A stretch of 32,221 nucleotides of DNA, taken from an uncultured Porphyromonadaceae bacterium. GTDB lineage: Bacteria > Bacteroidota > Bacteroidia > Bacteroidales > Muribaculaceae. The notes beneath the pieces are model-generated. The model did no database searches. It saw only the letters and a program-made list of their open reading frames with translations, and was not told the origin of the DNA. Location: NCBI GenBank assembly GCA_947177615.1, contig CAMWUY010000008.1, forward strand, positions 1 through 32,221, in the 5' to 3' direction. The position numbers were made by a program, and so were the translations under genes. Positions 24,577 through 32,221 of the stretch are shown here, one piece after another; positions within the stretch are counted from its first letter, which is position 1, and the number at the start of each line of letters is the position of its first letter.

Positions 24577-26331
24577 ATGTATAGAGATAAGACATGTGGC
24601 GAGCTTAGCCTCAGCGATGCCGGTAGCAAAACGCGAATTGCAGGCTGGGTGCAGAGAGTACGTAAGATGGGTGGTATGACCTTTATCGATGTACGCGATA
24701 GATATGGTATCACTCAGGTTGTTTTCAATACTGAGATTAATCCTGAACTGCAGGAGGTTGCCAATCAACTCGGTCGTGAGTTTGTGGTTGAAATCTCAGG
24801 AACGGTGAAAGAACGTGACTCGAAGAATCCTAATCTCGAGACCGGCGAGATCGAAATTATCGCTGACAATGTCAAGGTTCTCAACAGGTCGGAAATACCA
24901 CCCTTTACAATTGAGGAGAAGACTGACGGTGGTGATGACCTTCGTATGAAGTATCGCTATCTTGATCTGCGTCGCCCTAACGTGCGTCGCAATCTCGAGT
25001 TGCGTCATAAGATGGCTTTCGAGATACGTCGTTATCTGGACTCCAAGGGTTTTCTCGAAATCGAAACTCCCATCCTGGTTAAATCCACTCCCGAAGGCGC
25101 TCGCGACTTTGTCGTGCCATCACGTATGAATCCGGGTGAGTTTTATGCTTTGCCGCAGAGCCCTCAGTTGTTTAAGCAACTGCTGATGGTCAGTGGTTAT
25201 GATCGCTATTTTCAGATAGCCAAGTGCTTCCGTGATGAGGATTTGCGCGCTGATCGTCAGCCCGAGTTTACACAGATTGACTGTGAGATGTCATTCGTAG
25301 AGCAGGAGGATGTTATAGATATGTTTGAGGGTCTGGTGAAGCACATCTTCAAGTATGTCAAAGGTATAGATTTTACTGAGCCTTTCCCCCGTATGACATG
25401 GAATGACGCCATGCGTCTCTACGGTTCTGACAAGCCCGATATCCGATTTGGAATGCCCTTTGTAGAACTGAATGATGTGGCCAAGGGTGTCGGTTTCAGT
25501 GTCATCGATGATGCGGAACTCGTAGTCGGAATTGTAGCCGATGGTTGCGCATCTTACACTCGCAAGCAGATCGACGCTCTTACGGATTTTGTCAAACGTC
25601 CTCAAGTCGGCGCCAAGGGTCTGATATGGGTTAAGTTTGAAGCCGATGGGTCAATCAAGTCTTCAGTCGCTAAGTTCTATACGCCGGAACAGTTGCAGGC
25701 ATGGGGTGAGAAGGCCGGGGCCAAGCCCGGTGACATGCTCCTCGTGATGACCGGTGACGCAATGAAGGTGCGTAAACAACTGTGCGAATTGCGACTGGAG
25801 TTGGGTAATGAGCTGGGACTGCGTGACAAGAATGTTTTCGCTCCGTTATGGGTTGTGGACTTCCCCTTGTTCGAGTGGGATGAAGAGACACAGCGTTACT
25901 ACGCAATGCACCATCCTTTCACTTCGCCCAATCCGGCAGATATACCCCTGCTAAAGACAGATACGGGTAAGGTGCGCGCTACGGCCTACGATATTGTCGT
26001 CAACGGCACTGAACTCGGTGGCGGCTCTATCCGTATACATGATGCCGAGCTGCAAGATCAGATGTTTGAGTTGCTCGGCTTTACGCCTGAACGTGCACAG
26101 GAGCAGTTCGGTTTCTTGATGAACGCATTCAAGTATGGAGCTCCCCCTCACGGTGGATTGGCATTGGGTTTCGATCGTTTTGTCAGCATATTGGCCGGTC
26201 TTGACTCTATCCGTGATGTCATCGCATTCCCAAAGAATAATTCAGGTCGTGACGTCATGAATGAGAGCCCGTCGCCCATTGATGATGCTCAGCTTGAAGA
26301 ACTGCAGCTGAAACTCGATATCAAGGATTGA
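24577..26331 (+). CDS. aspS: Aspartyl-tRNA synthetase
   Basis: AspRS charges tRNA-Asp (or both tRNA-Asp and tRNA-Asn in non-discriminating forms). The 584-aa length and the inserted GAD domain mark the bacterial type. In order: an OB-fold anticodon-binding domain ([22 protein letters not shown]), the QSPQLFKQ segment, motif 2 ([18 protein letters not shown]), the GAD insert, and motif 3 near the end ([15 protein letters not shown]), then [18 protein letters not shown]. It has its own -7 element. The NIF3-like gene follows after 69 nt with no promoter seen, so it is probably co-transcribed. Confidence 0.98.
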   Translation: MYRDKTCGELSLSDAGSKTRIAGWVQRVRKMGGMTFIDVRDRYGITQVVFNTEINPELQEVANQLGREFVVEISGTVKERDSKNPNLETGEIEIIADNVKVLNRSEIPPFTIEEKTDGGDDLRMKYRYLDLRRPNVRRNLELRHKMAFEIRRYLDSKGFLEIETPILVKSTPEGARDFVVPSRMNPGEFYALPQSPQLFKQLLMVSGYDRYFQIAKCFRDEDLRADRQPEFTQIDCEMSFVEQEDVIDMFEGLVKHIFKYVKGIDFTEPFPRMTWNDAMRLYGSDKPDIRFGMPFVELNDVAKGVGFSVIDDAELVVGIVADGCASYTRKQIDALTDFVKRPQVGAKGLIWVKFEADGSIKSSVAKFYTPEQLQAWGEKAGAKPGDMLLVMTGDAMKVRKQLCELRLELGNELGLRDKNVFAPLWVVDFPLFEWDEETQRYYAMHHPFTSPNPADIPLLKTDTGKVRATAYDIVVNGTELGGGSIRIHDAELQDQMFELLGFTPERAQEQFGFLMNAFKYGAPPHGGLALGFDRFVSILAGLDSIRDVIAFPKNNSGRDVMNESPSPIDDAQLEELQLKLDIKD

Positions 26332-26400
26332 GGTGTTCAGCAAAATTGATGTAATAGCGAGGAGAGATAAGAAGGTCAGAAGTTAAGTAATCAGGACTAT

Positions 26401-27192
26401 ATGACAGCCATCAGAGTAGGTGACATCGCCGGGGTTATAGAATCATTTGCCCCCAAGAGACTGCAAGAGTCGTATGACAATGCCGGTCTGCAGGTCGGTG
26501 ATCCTGATATGCAGGTCAGTGCCGTGCTGTTATGTCTCGATGTGACCCCCGAGATACTTGAGGAGGCCAAACGTCGGCAGTGCAATCTGATCATCAGTCA
26601 TCATCCGCTGTTGTTTAGCGGACTGAAACAGATAACCGGTCGTACGCCGGTGGAACGCATTGTCATAGATGCCATTACCAATCATATTGCCATCTATTCG
26701 GCTCATACCAATCTTGACTCGGCCATCGAGGGTGTCAGCTATGAAATCGCCCATGCACTTGACATGAGAGGACTCTCGGTTCTGGAACCCAAAAGTGACA
26801 CTCCGGAGTATGGTCTCGGAGTAATCGGGGATATCAAGCCAACGCCGACATTGGAATTTCTGCGCAAGGTCAAAGAGTTATTCAATGTCTCTCCACTGAG
26901 ATATTCCGCTATGTCTCCTCAGATCGTGATACGTAAGGTCGCCGTCTGCGGGGGAGCGGGTGCATCGCTGATACGCAATGCTATAACATCCGGAGCTGAT
27001 GTGCTGTTGACGGGAGATCTGAAATATCATGATTATACCTCGTACGGATATGATATACTGCTGGCTGATATAGGTCACTATGAGAGCGAACTGGGCAGTC
27101 GTAAGATATTCTCGCGTATCATACGTGAGGCCTTTCCGGAGTGTGTGACATACTTTGCCGAGACGGAGTCCAATCCCATAGCATATATGTGA
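26401..27192 (+). CDS. NIF3-family dinuclear metal-centre protein
   Basis: NIF3/DUF34 proteins form hexameric toroids with two metal ions per subunit. They have been linked to GTP cyclohydrolase I-type labels, but no clear enzymatic role is established. Metal ligands visible: H67 and H68 (SHHPLLF), H102 and D106 (AHTNLD), and H226 and E230 (GHYESE), matching E. coli YbgI. At 263 aa this is the short form without the PII-like insert found in many longer Bacteroidetes relatives. It is followed by the zinc-ribbon gene after 44 nt, a pairing that is common in Bacteroidetes. Confidence 0.93.
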   Translation: MTAIRVGDIAGVIESFAPKRLQESYDNAGLQVGDPDMQVSAVLLCLDVTPEILEEAKRRQCNLIISHHPLLFSGLKQITGRTPVERIVIDAITNHIAIYSAHTNLDSAIEGVSYEIAHALDMRGLSVLEPKSDTPEYGLGVIGDIKPTPTLEFLRKVKELFNVSPLRYSAMSPQIVIRKVAVCGGAGASLIRNAITSGADVLLTGDLKYHDYTSYGYDILLADIGHYESELGSRKIFSRIIREAFPECVTYFAETESNPIAYM

Positions 27193-27236
27193 GCCGGACA
27201 ATAATATTAAGAAATAACATATAACCATCAATATAC

Positions 27237-28067
27237 ATGGCAACTGAAAAGAAATCAGACAAAGAACGCAGCGTGGAGGATCGCCTGAAAGCACTCTACA
27301 AGTTGCAGACTCTACTTTCTGAGGTGGACCGCATCAAGATATTGCGCGGTGAACTGCCCAATGAGGTGAAGGATCTTGAGGATGATATCATAAGATTTCA
27401 GACTCGTATTCAGAAATATAATGATGAGATCAAGGAGTGTCGCGATGTTATCAATAAATGTAATGGCGAGATAGCGGATCGTCGTGCCAAGATTGCTAAA
27501 TATGAAGAGCAGATAAACAACGTGCGCAATAACCGTGAGTTTGCATTTCTGGAAAAGGAGAAGGAATTTGAGACTCTCGAGATAGAACTCGCCGAAAAGC
27601 ATATTCGTGACGCCGAGGCTAAGATTGAAGCTAAAACTGCTGAAATCAATGCGACCGGTGAGGAGCTTTCGGATAAGGAGCACAATCTGGTGGATAAGAA
27701 AAAGGAACTCGAGGAGATAGTAAGCGAGACCCGTGAACAGGAGGAGAAACTTCTGGCCGAGGCTAAGGAGGTCGAGAAGCAAGTCGGTGATGATTATACT
27801 CTAAATGCCTTTAAGCGTATACGCAAGAATGCACGTAATGGTCTCGGTATCGTCACAGTGCAACGTAATGCTTGCGGTGGTTGTTTCAATCGTATACCGC
27901 CGCAGCGTCAGCTTGAGATAAAGATGCATCGTAAGGTCATTGTCTGTGAATACTGTGGACGTATCATGATCGACGGTGCGCTGGTAGGCATCAATGATGC
28001 CGTGGCTGAGGCTCCGGCCAAGCCCAAGCGTGCGTCACGCAAGAAGGCTGCTCCAGCTGCTGAATAA
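27237..28067 (+). CDS. Coiled-coil zinc-ribbon protein (DUF164/C4-type)
   Basis: This 276-aa protein has a long, highly charged helical coiled coil (about residues 10-185) and a C-terminal C4 zinc ribbon with C213, C216, C237 and C240 (CGGC...CEYC). A basic, Lys/Ala-rich tail follows. The layout matches zf-RING_7/DUF164 proteins that sit next to NIF3 genes in many bacteria. They have been proposed to act in nucleic-acid or flagellar-related assembly in some lineages, but no function is established here. It is the last gene of the aspS-nif3-zinc ribbon transcript and is followed by a hairpin terminator. Confidence 0.9.
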   Translation: MATEKKSDKERSVEDRLKALYKLQTLLSEVDRIKILRGELPNEVKDLEDDIIRFQTRIQKYNDEIKECRDVINKCNGEIADRRAKIAKYEEQINNVRNNREFAFLEKEKEFETLEIELAEKHIRDAEAKIEAKTAEINATGEELSDKEHNLVDKKKELEEIVSETREQEEKLLAEAKEVEKQVGDDYTLNAFKRIRKNARNGLGIVTVQRNACGGCFNRIPPQRQLEIKMHRKVIVCEYCGRIMIDGALVGINDAVAEAPAKPKRASRKKAAPAAE

Positions 28068-28099
28068 ATAACGTTCATCAACCAACTATGATATCAGGG

Positions 28100-28145
28100 T
28101 CGGATGCCGGCAATTCCGGAGATGTACGGAGGTGTCTGCATCCGA
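28100..28145 (+). terminator. Terminator hairpin after the zinc-ribbon gene
   Basis: Eight-bp arms TCGGATGC (28100-28107) and GCATCCGA (28138-28145) enclose 30 nt, within which a small CCGG/CCGG pairing is possible. A T-rich stretch (TTTGTATT) follows on the plus strand. Confidence 0.6.
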
Positions 28146-28201
28146 TTTGTATTATTGCAATTTCTTGTAATTAATTTCTCATAATTAATTAATGTGATAA
28201 G

Positions 28202-28843
28202 ATGAACAGGATAGCTAAACTGTACTTCAAGTATGGTACTATGGGTTCGGCTAAGACCGCATTGCTGCTTACCACAGCATATAATTTCGAGGAAAGGGGA
28301 TTGAACTATATGTGTATGAAACCCGTCATCGACACGCGTGACAAGAAGAATGTGATACGTTCACGTATCGGAATAGAGCGCGAGTGCAGGTGGATTTATG
28401 CCGAGACCAACCTGTATCAGGAACTCAAGCAGCTTATGGAGCAGGATATGGAGTCGCTTCCTGACTGGATATTGGTCGATGAGGCGCAATTCCTTTCGGC
28501 TTCCCAGGTAGACCAGCTCGCAGCCGTAGTCGATGATTTCGCGGTCAATGTGATATGCTATGGATTGCGTACCGATTTTCGTGGTGATCTCTTTGAGGGC
28601 GCAAAACGCCTCTTTGAAATGGCTGACACCATCGATGAGGTCAAGTCGACATGTACATGCGGCCGCAAGACGATAATGAATGCACGTATCGACTCACAGG
28701 GTGAAATTATCACCGAGGGAGAGCAGGTGGAGATCGGTGGCAATGACAGATATGTCGCCTGTTGTCGTAAATGCTGGCGTAATAAGAAGATAGCCCGGTC
28801 TCGCCGCAGTCAGTTGCCTCTCTTTCCATCCGATGCAGAATGA
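28202..28843 (+). CDS. tdk: Thymidine kinase (type II)
   Basis: Thymidine kinase phosphorylates thymidine to dTMP for salvage. The 213-aa protein follows the E. coli Tdk pattern: P-loop at 12-19, LVDEAQFL with catalytic E94, CYGLRTDFRGDLFEG (119-133), and the EGEQVEIGGNDRYV lasso region. Zinc ligands are C151 and C153 (TCTCGRK) and C188/C191 (CCRKCW). The P-loop reads GTMGSAKT, with Ala where the usual Gly precedes Lys. This is the pattern of a subset of Tdk, more like Firmicute enzymes than the MFSGKT form common in Bacteroides. It stands alone between a terminator and the cyuA-like gene. Confidence 0.92.
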   Translation: MNRIAKLYFKYGTMGSAKTALLLTTAYNFEERGLNYMCMKPVIDTRDKKNVIRSRIGIERECRWIYAETNLYQELKQLMEQDMESLPDWILVDEAQFLSASQVDQLAAVVDDFAVNVICYGLRTDFRGDLFEGAKRLFEMADTIDEVKSTCTCGRKTIMNARIDSQGEIITEGEQVEIGGNDRYVACCRKCWRNKKIARSRRSQLPLFPSDAE

Positions 28844-28929
28844 AAGGAATGACTGTAGTCGTACTACTCTCACACTATCCAATACCGTAATAGAATAGAA
28901 ACCTTAAACCTAAATAGAACCAACACACC

Positions 28930-30222
28930 ATGTTAGATAAAGAAAAACGCGAGTCAATCATCAAGCTTATAAGGCGCGAGGTCGTGCCGGCGTTGGGATG
29001 TACCGAGCCTGCGGCTGTGTCGCTGTGTGTAGCGAAAGCTACAGAACTTCTCGGTGCCATACCTGATCAGATCAATCTGCGACTGAGCAGTAATATTCTT
29101 AAAAATGCGATGGGTGTAGGCATACCCGGAACCGGTATGATAGGACTTCCGATAGCTGTAGCGCTCGGCGCTCTCATCGGAAAGTCGGAATATGGTCTGG
29201 AGGTATTGCGCGACGTGACACCCGAGGCTGTCGAGAAAGGCAAGGAATATATCAATCGTAAATGTATCAGTATCAAGCTGCATGAGGATGCCCCCTCCAA
29301 TCTCCATATAGATGTTGAGGCGATATACGATACAGACCGGGTACGTGCTGTAATATCTCGTGAACATACCAACTTCATATATCTTGAGAAGAATAGAGCC
29401 ATAATATACAATGAGGTTCCTCAGGATAATCAACACTCCACGACCGATACTAAAGAGAATGATGTGGAATTGGATATGCGGACGGTATATGATTTCGCGA
29501 TGACCACGCCGTTGGAGGAGATAGGATTTATACTTGAGGCACGTGATCTGAACAAGGCGGCTGCCGAACTGGCACTTAATTCCGATTATGGACACTCTTT
29601 GGGTAGCACTGTGAGAAAGCATGGAGTAAAGTTTTTTGGAGATACTCCGTTGGCTCACATGATAAGCTATACGGGCGCGGCGTGTGATGCCCGTATGGGA
29701 GGTTGTACAGCCGCTGTCATGTCTAATAGTGGCAGCGGAAATCAGGGTATCACTGCGACGATGCCGGTGGTATCATTTGCCGAAGATATACATGCTGATG
29801 AAGAACATCTTATCAGAGCGCTGATATTAAGTCACCTTACAAGTATATATATCAAGCAAAGCCTCGGCCGACTCTCCGCGCTGTGTGGATGTGTCGTTGC
29901 CTCGACCGGTGCATCGAGTGCACTTGTATATCTGATGGACGGTGACTTTGAACAGATATGTGCAGCGGTCAAGAATATGGTGGCCAACCTTACAGGGATG
30001 GTATGTGACGGAGCCAAGCCATCGTGTGCAATGAAGGTCAGCTCGGGTGTATCAACTGCCTTGATGTCGGCGATGCTTGCCATGAATGACAAGTGTGTGA
30101 CGAGCAGTGAAGGTATTGTCGACGAGAATGTCGACCGCACCATACGCAACCTCACGTCAATAGGTCGTGATGCAATGCGGGCCACTGATCTCTATGTCCT
30201 GGACATCATGACGGGTAAGTAA
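28930..30222 (+). CDS. cyuA: CyuA/YhaM family L-cysteine desulfidase (UPF0597)
   Basis: Members of this family (E. coli CyuA/YhaM) degrade L-cysteine to pyruvate, ammonia and sulfide using a [4Fe-4S] cluster, and resemble the alpha subunit of serine dehydratase. The 430-aa length is standard. Expected cluster cysteines appear: C24 in PALGCTEP, then cysteines in the C-terminal half (CGCVVASTGAS and VCDGAKPSCAMKVSSG). GGCTAAVMSNSGSGNQGITATMPV is the characteristic Gly-rich segment. The gene has a strong terminator right after it. No transporter partner is adjacent, so cysteine supply or removal in the cell is the likely role. Confidence 0.93.
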   Translation: MLDKEKRESIIKLIRREVVPALGCTEPAAVSLCVAKATELLGAIPDQINLRLSSNILKNAMGVGIPGTGMIGLPIAVALGALIGKSEYGLEVLRDVTPEAVEKGKEYINRKCISIKLHEDAPSNLHIDVEAIYDTDRVRAVISREHTNFIYLEKNRAIIYNEVPQDNQHSTTDTKENDVELDMRTVYDFAMTTPLEEIGFILEARDLNKAAAELALNSDYGHSLGSTVRKHGVKFFGDTPLAHMISYTGAACDARMGGCTAAVMSNSGSGNQGITATMPVVSFAEDIHADEEHLIRALILSHLTSIYIKQSLGRLSALCGCVVASTGASSALVYLMDGDFEQICAAVKNMVANLTGMVCDGAKPSCAMKVSSGVSTALMSAMLAMNDKCVTSSEGIVDENVDRTIRNLTSIGRDAMRATDLYVLDIMTGK

Positions 30223-30302
30223 TATACAGATACTACTTGGATACCCGGTTGTGATTTATATTGCAATCAAGTAGCTGAGCGACATTGTTATATAAGGGAT
30301 TG

Positions 30303-30345
30303 TTAACCGCCGGGAACGATGACGTTCCGGCGGTTAATATTTTTT
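30303..30345 (+). terminator. Strong intrinsic terminator after cyuA
   Basis: Arms TTAACCGCCGGGAAC (30303-30317) and GTTCCGGCGGTTAA (30324-30337) pair with one bulged G, closing with an AACG/CGTT extension around a 4-nt ATGA loop. The T-run ATTTTTT follows (30339-30345). Confidence 0.85.
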
Positions 30346-30349
30346 AACA

Positions 30350-30648
30350 TAAAATTAATTATGTTATACAACATATTTTTATTCTCAGCGTTATATATAT
30401 ACGATTTAAGTGAGGAAGCACTCCGACGGAATTGAGATGCCTGCGATGTCGGTAATCTCAACCGTTCTTTCATTTCTCCACGGAGAGATTTATCTCCAAC
30501 ACCTCATTTGAATCTTATCCTCTGCGGAGGATGATAACGAATGTGTAACTAAAAAAATATATATGTTGTTCATTCCCATGAGTGCGACAGGAGGAATGAA
30601 ACAGTATGGCCGACCGGGATGGTCGAAGCTCAATTGCTATAGCTGGGA
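30350..30648 (+). other. Hairpin-rich non-coding region upstream of the lysozyme gene
   Basis: No plausible gene is seen in this ~300-nt stretch. It holds a series of inverted repeats: TTGAGAT/ATCTCAA (30432-30438, 30455-30461), with an alternative CCGAC/GTCGG pairing (30423-30427, 30448-30452); GGAGA/TCTCC (30482-30497); ATCCTC-TGCG-GAGGAT (30517-30532), extendable to CATT/AATG; TTCATTCC/GGAATGAA (30570-30577, 30594-30601); and CGACC/GGTCG (30612-30626). No clear -7 TAnnTTTG is found. It could be a small RNA or a long structured 5' leader of the lysozyme gene. Confidence 0.5.
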
Positions 30649-30660
30649 ATGGTTGTTGTT

Positions 30661-31143
30661 ATGAAGAAATTACTGATATTGCTGACATTGATAATTGTGT
30701 CAGCGGGAGTGGCATCAGCCTCATCCTCTCTTTATTCCCACAAGGAGTTTGAACAGGCGGTTCAAATGATCAAGAAGTATGAAACTCTTCACACTGCCAA
30801 GCACTGGCCGCTGATAGGATATGGCCACAAGGTGCAGCCGGGTGAAAAATATAAACCGGGTGATGTGTTGAGCGAGAAGGAGGCGGACGCTCTCCTTCGC
30901 AAGGATCTCAAGAAACTCGTTGGTATGTACAAAAATTACGGCAAAGATGCGTTGCTGTTAGGCGTATTGGCATATAATGTCGGTATCGGACGAGTCAATC
31001 GGTCATCATTAGTACAGATGCTAAAGGATGGTAATCGCAATATCCGCGACGTGTATACCAGTTTCTGTAAATACAAAGGCAAAGAGCATAAGGGGATTAA
31101 GTCCCGTCGTGTTGAGGAACTCTCTGTTCTATATCGTGCATAG
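30661..31143 (+). CDS. Small secreted lysozyme-like (GH24-related) protein
   Basis: This 160-aa protein has a clean signal peptide (MKKLLILLTLIIVSAGVASA, cleavage after residue 20). The mature part resembles Bacteroidetes lysozyme-like proteins: the catalytic-type glutamate E41 in KKYETLHTAKHWP, then LIGYGHKVQPGEKYKPGD, a helix LSEKEADALLRKDLKKLV, and LLLGVLAYNVGIGRVNRSSLV with basic tail. The spacing from Glu to the GYGH histidine (H56) is 15 residues, against 20 in T4 lysozyme, and the T4 Thr26 position is Leu. Expected action is cleavage of peptidoglycan in the periplasm or outside. I chose ATG 30661 because it begins the signal peptide; ATG 30649 adds four residues. No phage genes surround it. 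Confidence 0.85.
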   Translation: MKKLLILLTLIIVSAGVASASSSLYSHKEFEQAVQMIKKYETLHTAKHWPLIGYGHKVQPGEKYKPGDVLSEKEADALLRKDLKKLVGMYKNYGKDALLLGVLAYNVGIGRVNRSSLVQMLKDGNRNIRDVYTSFCKYKGKEHKGIKSRRVEELSVLYRA

Positions 31144-31242
31144 GTGCAGCCATCTGATATGGGTGCTCAGACATAAATGAGCTGAAAGATGAGCCGGAAA
31201 AGCTGAAAAATAAAGAAAATCGGAAAAATAGCGCTGAGACGC

Positions 31243-31273
31243 TTTGCAGATTGACAAATAATTATTAATTTTG
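31243..31273 (+). promoter_or_regulatory. Promoter of rplU-rpmA
   Basis: TTTG (31243-31246), exactly 19 nt, then TAATTTTG (31266-31273) match the Bacteroidetes consensus fully. The transcript would start near 31280. Confidence 0.8.
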
Positions 31274-31279
31274 TGCACT

Positions 31280-31357
31280 TAAACCGCGGAGGCTCGGACA
31301 AGTATATCCTTAGGATATCGCCTGCCGGTATCAATTAATTTAATAATTAATAACACG
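31280..31357 (+). promoter_or_regulatory. Structured leader of rplU-rpmA, possible autoregulatory element
   Basis: In this ~78-nt leader an outer helix CGGAGGC (31287-31293) pairs with GCCTgCCG (31320-31327, one bulged G), and an inner stem ATATCC-TTA-GGATAT lies at 31304-31318. The 5' side of the internal loop carries about 10 unpaired nt (TCGGACAAGT). An AT-rich linker then leads to the ATG. Such a two-helix shape is common in ribosomal-protein leaders that bind their own product; I do not identify a known family. Confidence 0.5.
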
Positions 31358-31681
31358 ATGTACGCAATCGTAGAAATCAAAGGACAGCAGTTCAAGGCCG
31401 AGGAAGGCAAATATCTGTATGTTCATCATCTCGGCGAAGATGTCAAAGAGGGTCAGGAATTGACTTTCGATAAGGTGCTTCTTCTCGATGCCGACGGCGA
31501 CGTAAAAGTCGGTGCACCTGCCGTTGAAGGTGCTAAAGTAAATTGTGAAGTGCTTCTTCCCCTCGTCAAGGGTGAGAAAGTGATCGTTTTCAAAAAGAAA
31601 CGTCGCAAAGGTTATCGTCGTAAGAACGGTCACCGTCAGCAGTTCACTAAGGTGTTGGTAAAATCAATCGTTAACGCTTAA
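31358..31681 (+). CDS. rplU: 50S ribosomal protein L21
   Basis: L21 (bL21) binds 23S rRNA and is a part of the large subunit. The 107-aa protein starts [17 protein letters not shown] and has the family basic stretch [19 protein letters not shown] (residues 79-97), which contacts rRNA. Length and sequence are ordinary. The rpmA gene follows after 15 nt, the usual bacterial rplU-rpmA pair. Confidence 0.98.
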   Translation: MYAIVEIKGQQFKAEEGKYLYVHHLGEDVKEGQELTFDKVLLLDADGDVKVGAPAVEGAKVNCEVLLPLVKGEKVIVFKKKRRKGYRRKNGHRQQFTKVLVKSIVNA

Positions 31682-31696
31682 AAATCCGTAGAAGAA

Positions 31697-31960
31697 ATGG
31701 CACATAAAAAAGGTGTCGGTAGTTCTAAGAACGGCCGCGAATCAGAAAGCAAACGTCTTGGCGTTAAAATCTTCGGCGGAAGCAATTGCAAAGCCGGTAA
31801 TATCCTGAAGCGCCAGCGTGGCACTCAGCACCACCCCGGTCTGAACGTAGGTATTGGTAAAGACCATACCTTGTTCGCTCTGATCGATGGTGTAGTAGTG
31901 TTCACTACCGGTAAGGAGGGTCGCAAGTACATCAACGTACAGCCCCACGCCGCCAACTAA
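31697..31960 (+). CDS. rpmA: 50S ribosomal protein L27
   Basis: L27 (bL27) has an N-terminal tail that reaches the peptidyl-transferase centre. The 87-aa protein starts directly as [19 protein letters not shown], so there is no N-terminal extension needing cleavage as in some Firmicutes. [39 protein letters not shown] is the family core, spread over residues 27-65. It is the second gene of the rplU-rpmA operon and is followed by a terminator. Confidence 0.98.
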   Translation: MAHKKGVGSSKNGRESESKRLGVKIFGGSNCKAGNILKRQRGTQHHPGLNVGIGKDHTLFALIDGVVVFTTGKEGRKYINVQPHAAN

Positions 31961-32005
31961 TGTTACAGTGTGACTTATAGCCACATAATTATTCAACACA
32001 TCACG

Positions 32006-32031
32006 GGTCTTGTATCGTCAGATGCAAGACC
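32006..32031 (+). terminator. Terminator of rplU-rpmA
   Basis: Eleven-bp arms GGTCTTGTATC (32006-32016) and GATGCAAGACC (32021-32031), with one T-G pair, enclose the 4-nt loop GTCA. A T-rich stretch (TGTATTTATATTAT) follows. Confidence 0.8.
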
Positions 32032-32098
32032 TGTATTTATATTATAAGATCAATAGACTGTAATTGTGATTTTTTTTTGAAAAAATTTGATGAATTGT

Positions 32099-32129
32099 TT
32101 TGTGGTTTCAGAAAAAGTTCTTAACTTTG
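32099..32129 (+). promoter_or_regulatory. Promoter of the tRNA gene
   Basis: TTTG (32099-32102), exactly 19 nt, then TAACTTTG (32122-32129) match the consensus fully. The tRNA begins about 41 nt after the -7 box. Confidence 0.78.
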
Positions 32130-32170
32130 CATCGCATTTGAGGGTAATACCCAAGGATGTAGTATGAAAT

Positions 32171-32221
32171 GCTTCAGTAGCTCAGTTGGTTAGAGCACCT
32201 GACTGTTAATCAGGGGGTCGT
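32171..32221 (+). tRNA. tRNA-Asn (GTT), 5' part, cut by window edge
   Basis: A seven-base acceptor strand (GCTTCAG, 32171-32177) is followed by TA, the D-stem pair GCTC/GAGC (32180-32183, 32193-32196), and the anticodon stem CCTGA/TCAGG (32198-32202, 32210-32214) around the loop CTGTTAA. The anticodon GTT is at 32205-32207, so it reads Asn codons AAC and AAT. The variable loop, T arm and 3' acceptor lie beyond the window end. Confidence 0.92.

Noticed and set aside
28954-29658. Minus-strand open frame of 234 codons inside cyuA
   Set aside because: Antisense to a conserved enzyme; composition is rich in Tyr, Ile and Arg, as expected for a reversed frame.
30661-31143. Prophage remnant around the lysozyme gene
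   Set aside because: No integrase, holin, terminase or attachment repeat is seen nearby, and the protein has its own signal peptide.

Overview
This 32.2 kb window looks like chromosomal DNA from a member of Bacteroidales, most likely a Muribaculaceae-type gut bacterium. Three things point there. Several promoters have the Bacteroidetes form (TTTG, about 19 nt, TAnnTTTG). Gene starts generally lack strong Shine-Dalgarno sequences. Two protein families, DUF3078 and DUF3316, are largely restricted to Bacteroidetes. The family-level placement is inference from protein flavour and frequent ATA codons. I see no insertion sequence, integrase, CRISPR array or rRNA gene. Nearly all the DNA is core-genome coding sequence.

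Layout. (1) 1-1693: the end of a SUF iron-sulfur operon (sufD tail, sufS). (2) 1802-5515, minus strand: a small DUF4190-like membrane protein, then the pta-ackA-lgt operon, which makes ATP and acetate from acetyl-CoA and ends with the lipoprotein diacylglyceryl transferase. (3) 5704-7650: an LptF/LptG-family permease, divergent from pta, followed by three hairpins in a row. (4) 7855-10483: a small coiled-coil protein, divergent from a compact queF-queC-queD-queE operon for queuosine precursor synthesis. (5) 10715-11314: an orphan DoxX-like membrane protein. (6) 11397-22974: a divergent topoisomerase IV locus. Leftward runs parE-coaD-ctp-DUF3078-two unknown exported proteins. Rightward runs parC-DUF3316-S41 lipoprotein. 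(7) 23055-28067: a small unknown protein, manA, aspS, a NIF3-family protein and a coiled-coil zinc-ribbon protein. (8) 28202-31143: thymidine kinase, a CyuA/YhaM-family cysteine desulfidase, a 0.4 kb hairpin-rich intergenic stretch, and a small secreted lysozyme-like protein. (9) 31266-32221: the rplU-rpmA ribosomal protein operon with a structured leader, a terminator, and the first 51 nt of a tRNA-Asn.

Most genes are housekeeping and can be named with confidence. The less explained parts are: the topoisomerase locus, where each subunit gene is followed by an S41 protease-family gene and a Bacteroidetes beta-barrel-like DUF; the two unknown exported proteins at the end of the parE operon; the structured DNA/RNA at 30350-30650; the rplU leader; and an unusual lysozyme clade. 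I found no clear evidence of a wholly new defence or mobile system. Promoter elements correct several start sites (lptF/G, parE, parC), and the -7 element of parC lies so close to its ATG that a nearly leaderless mRNA is predicted.
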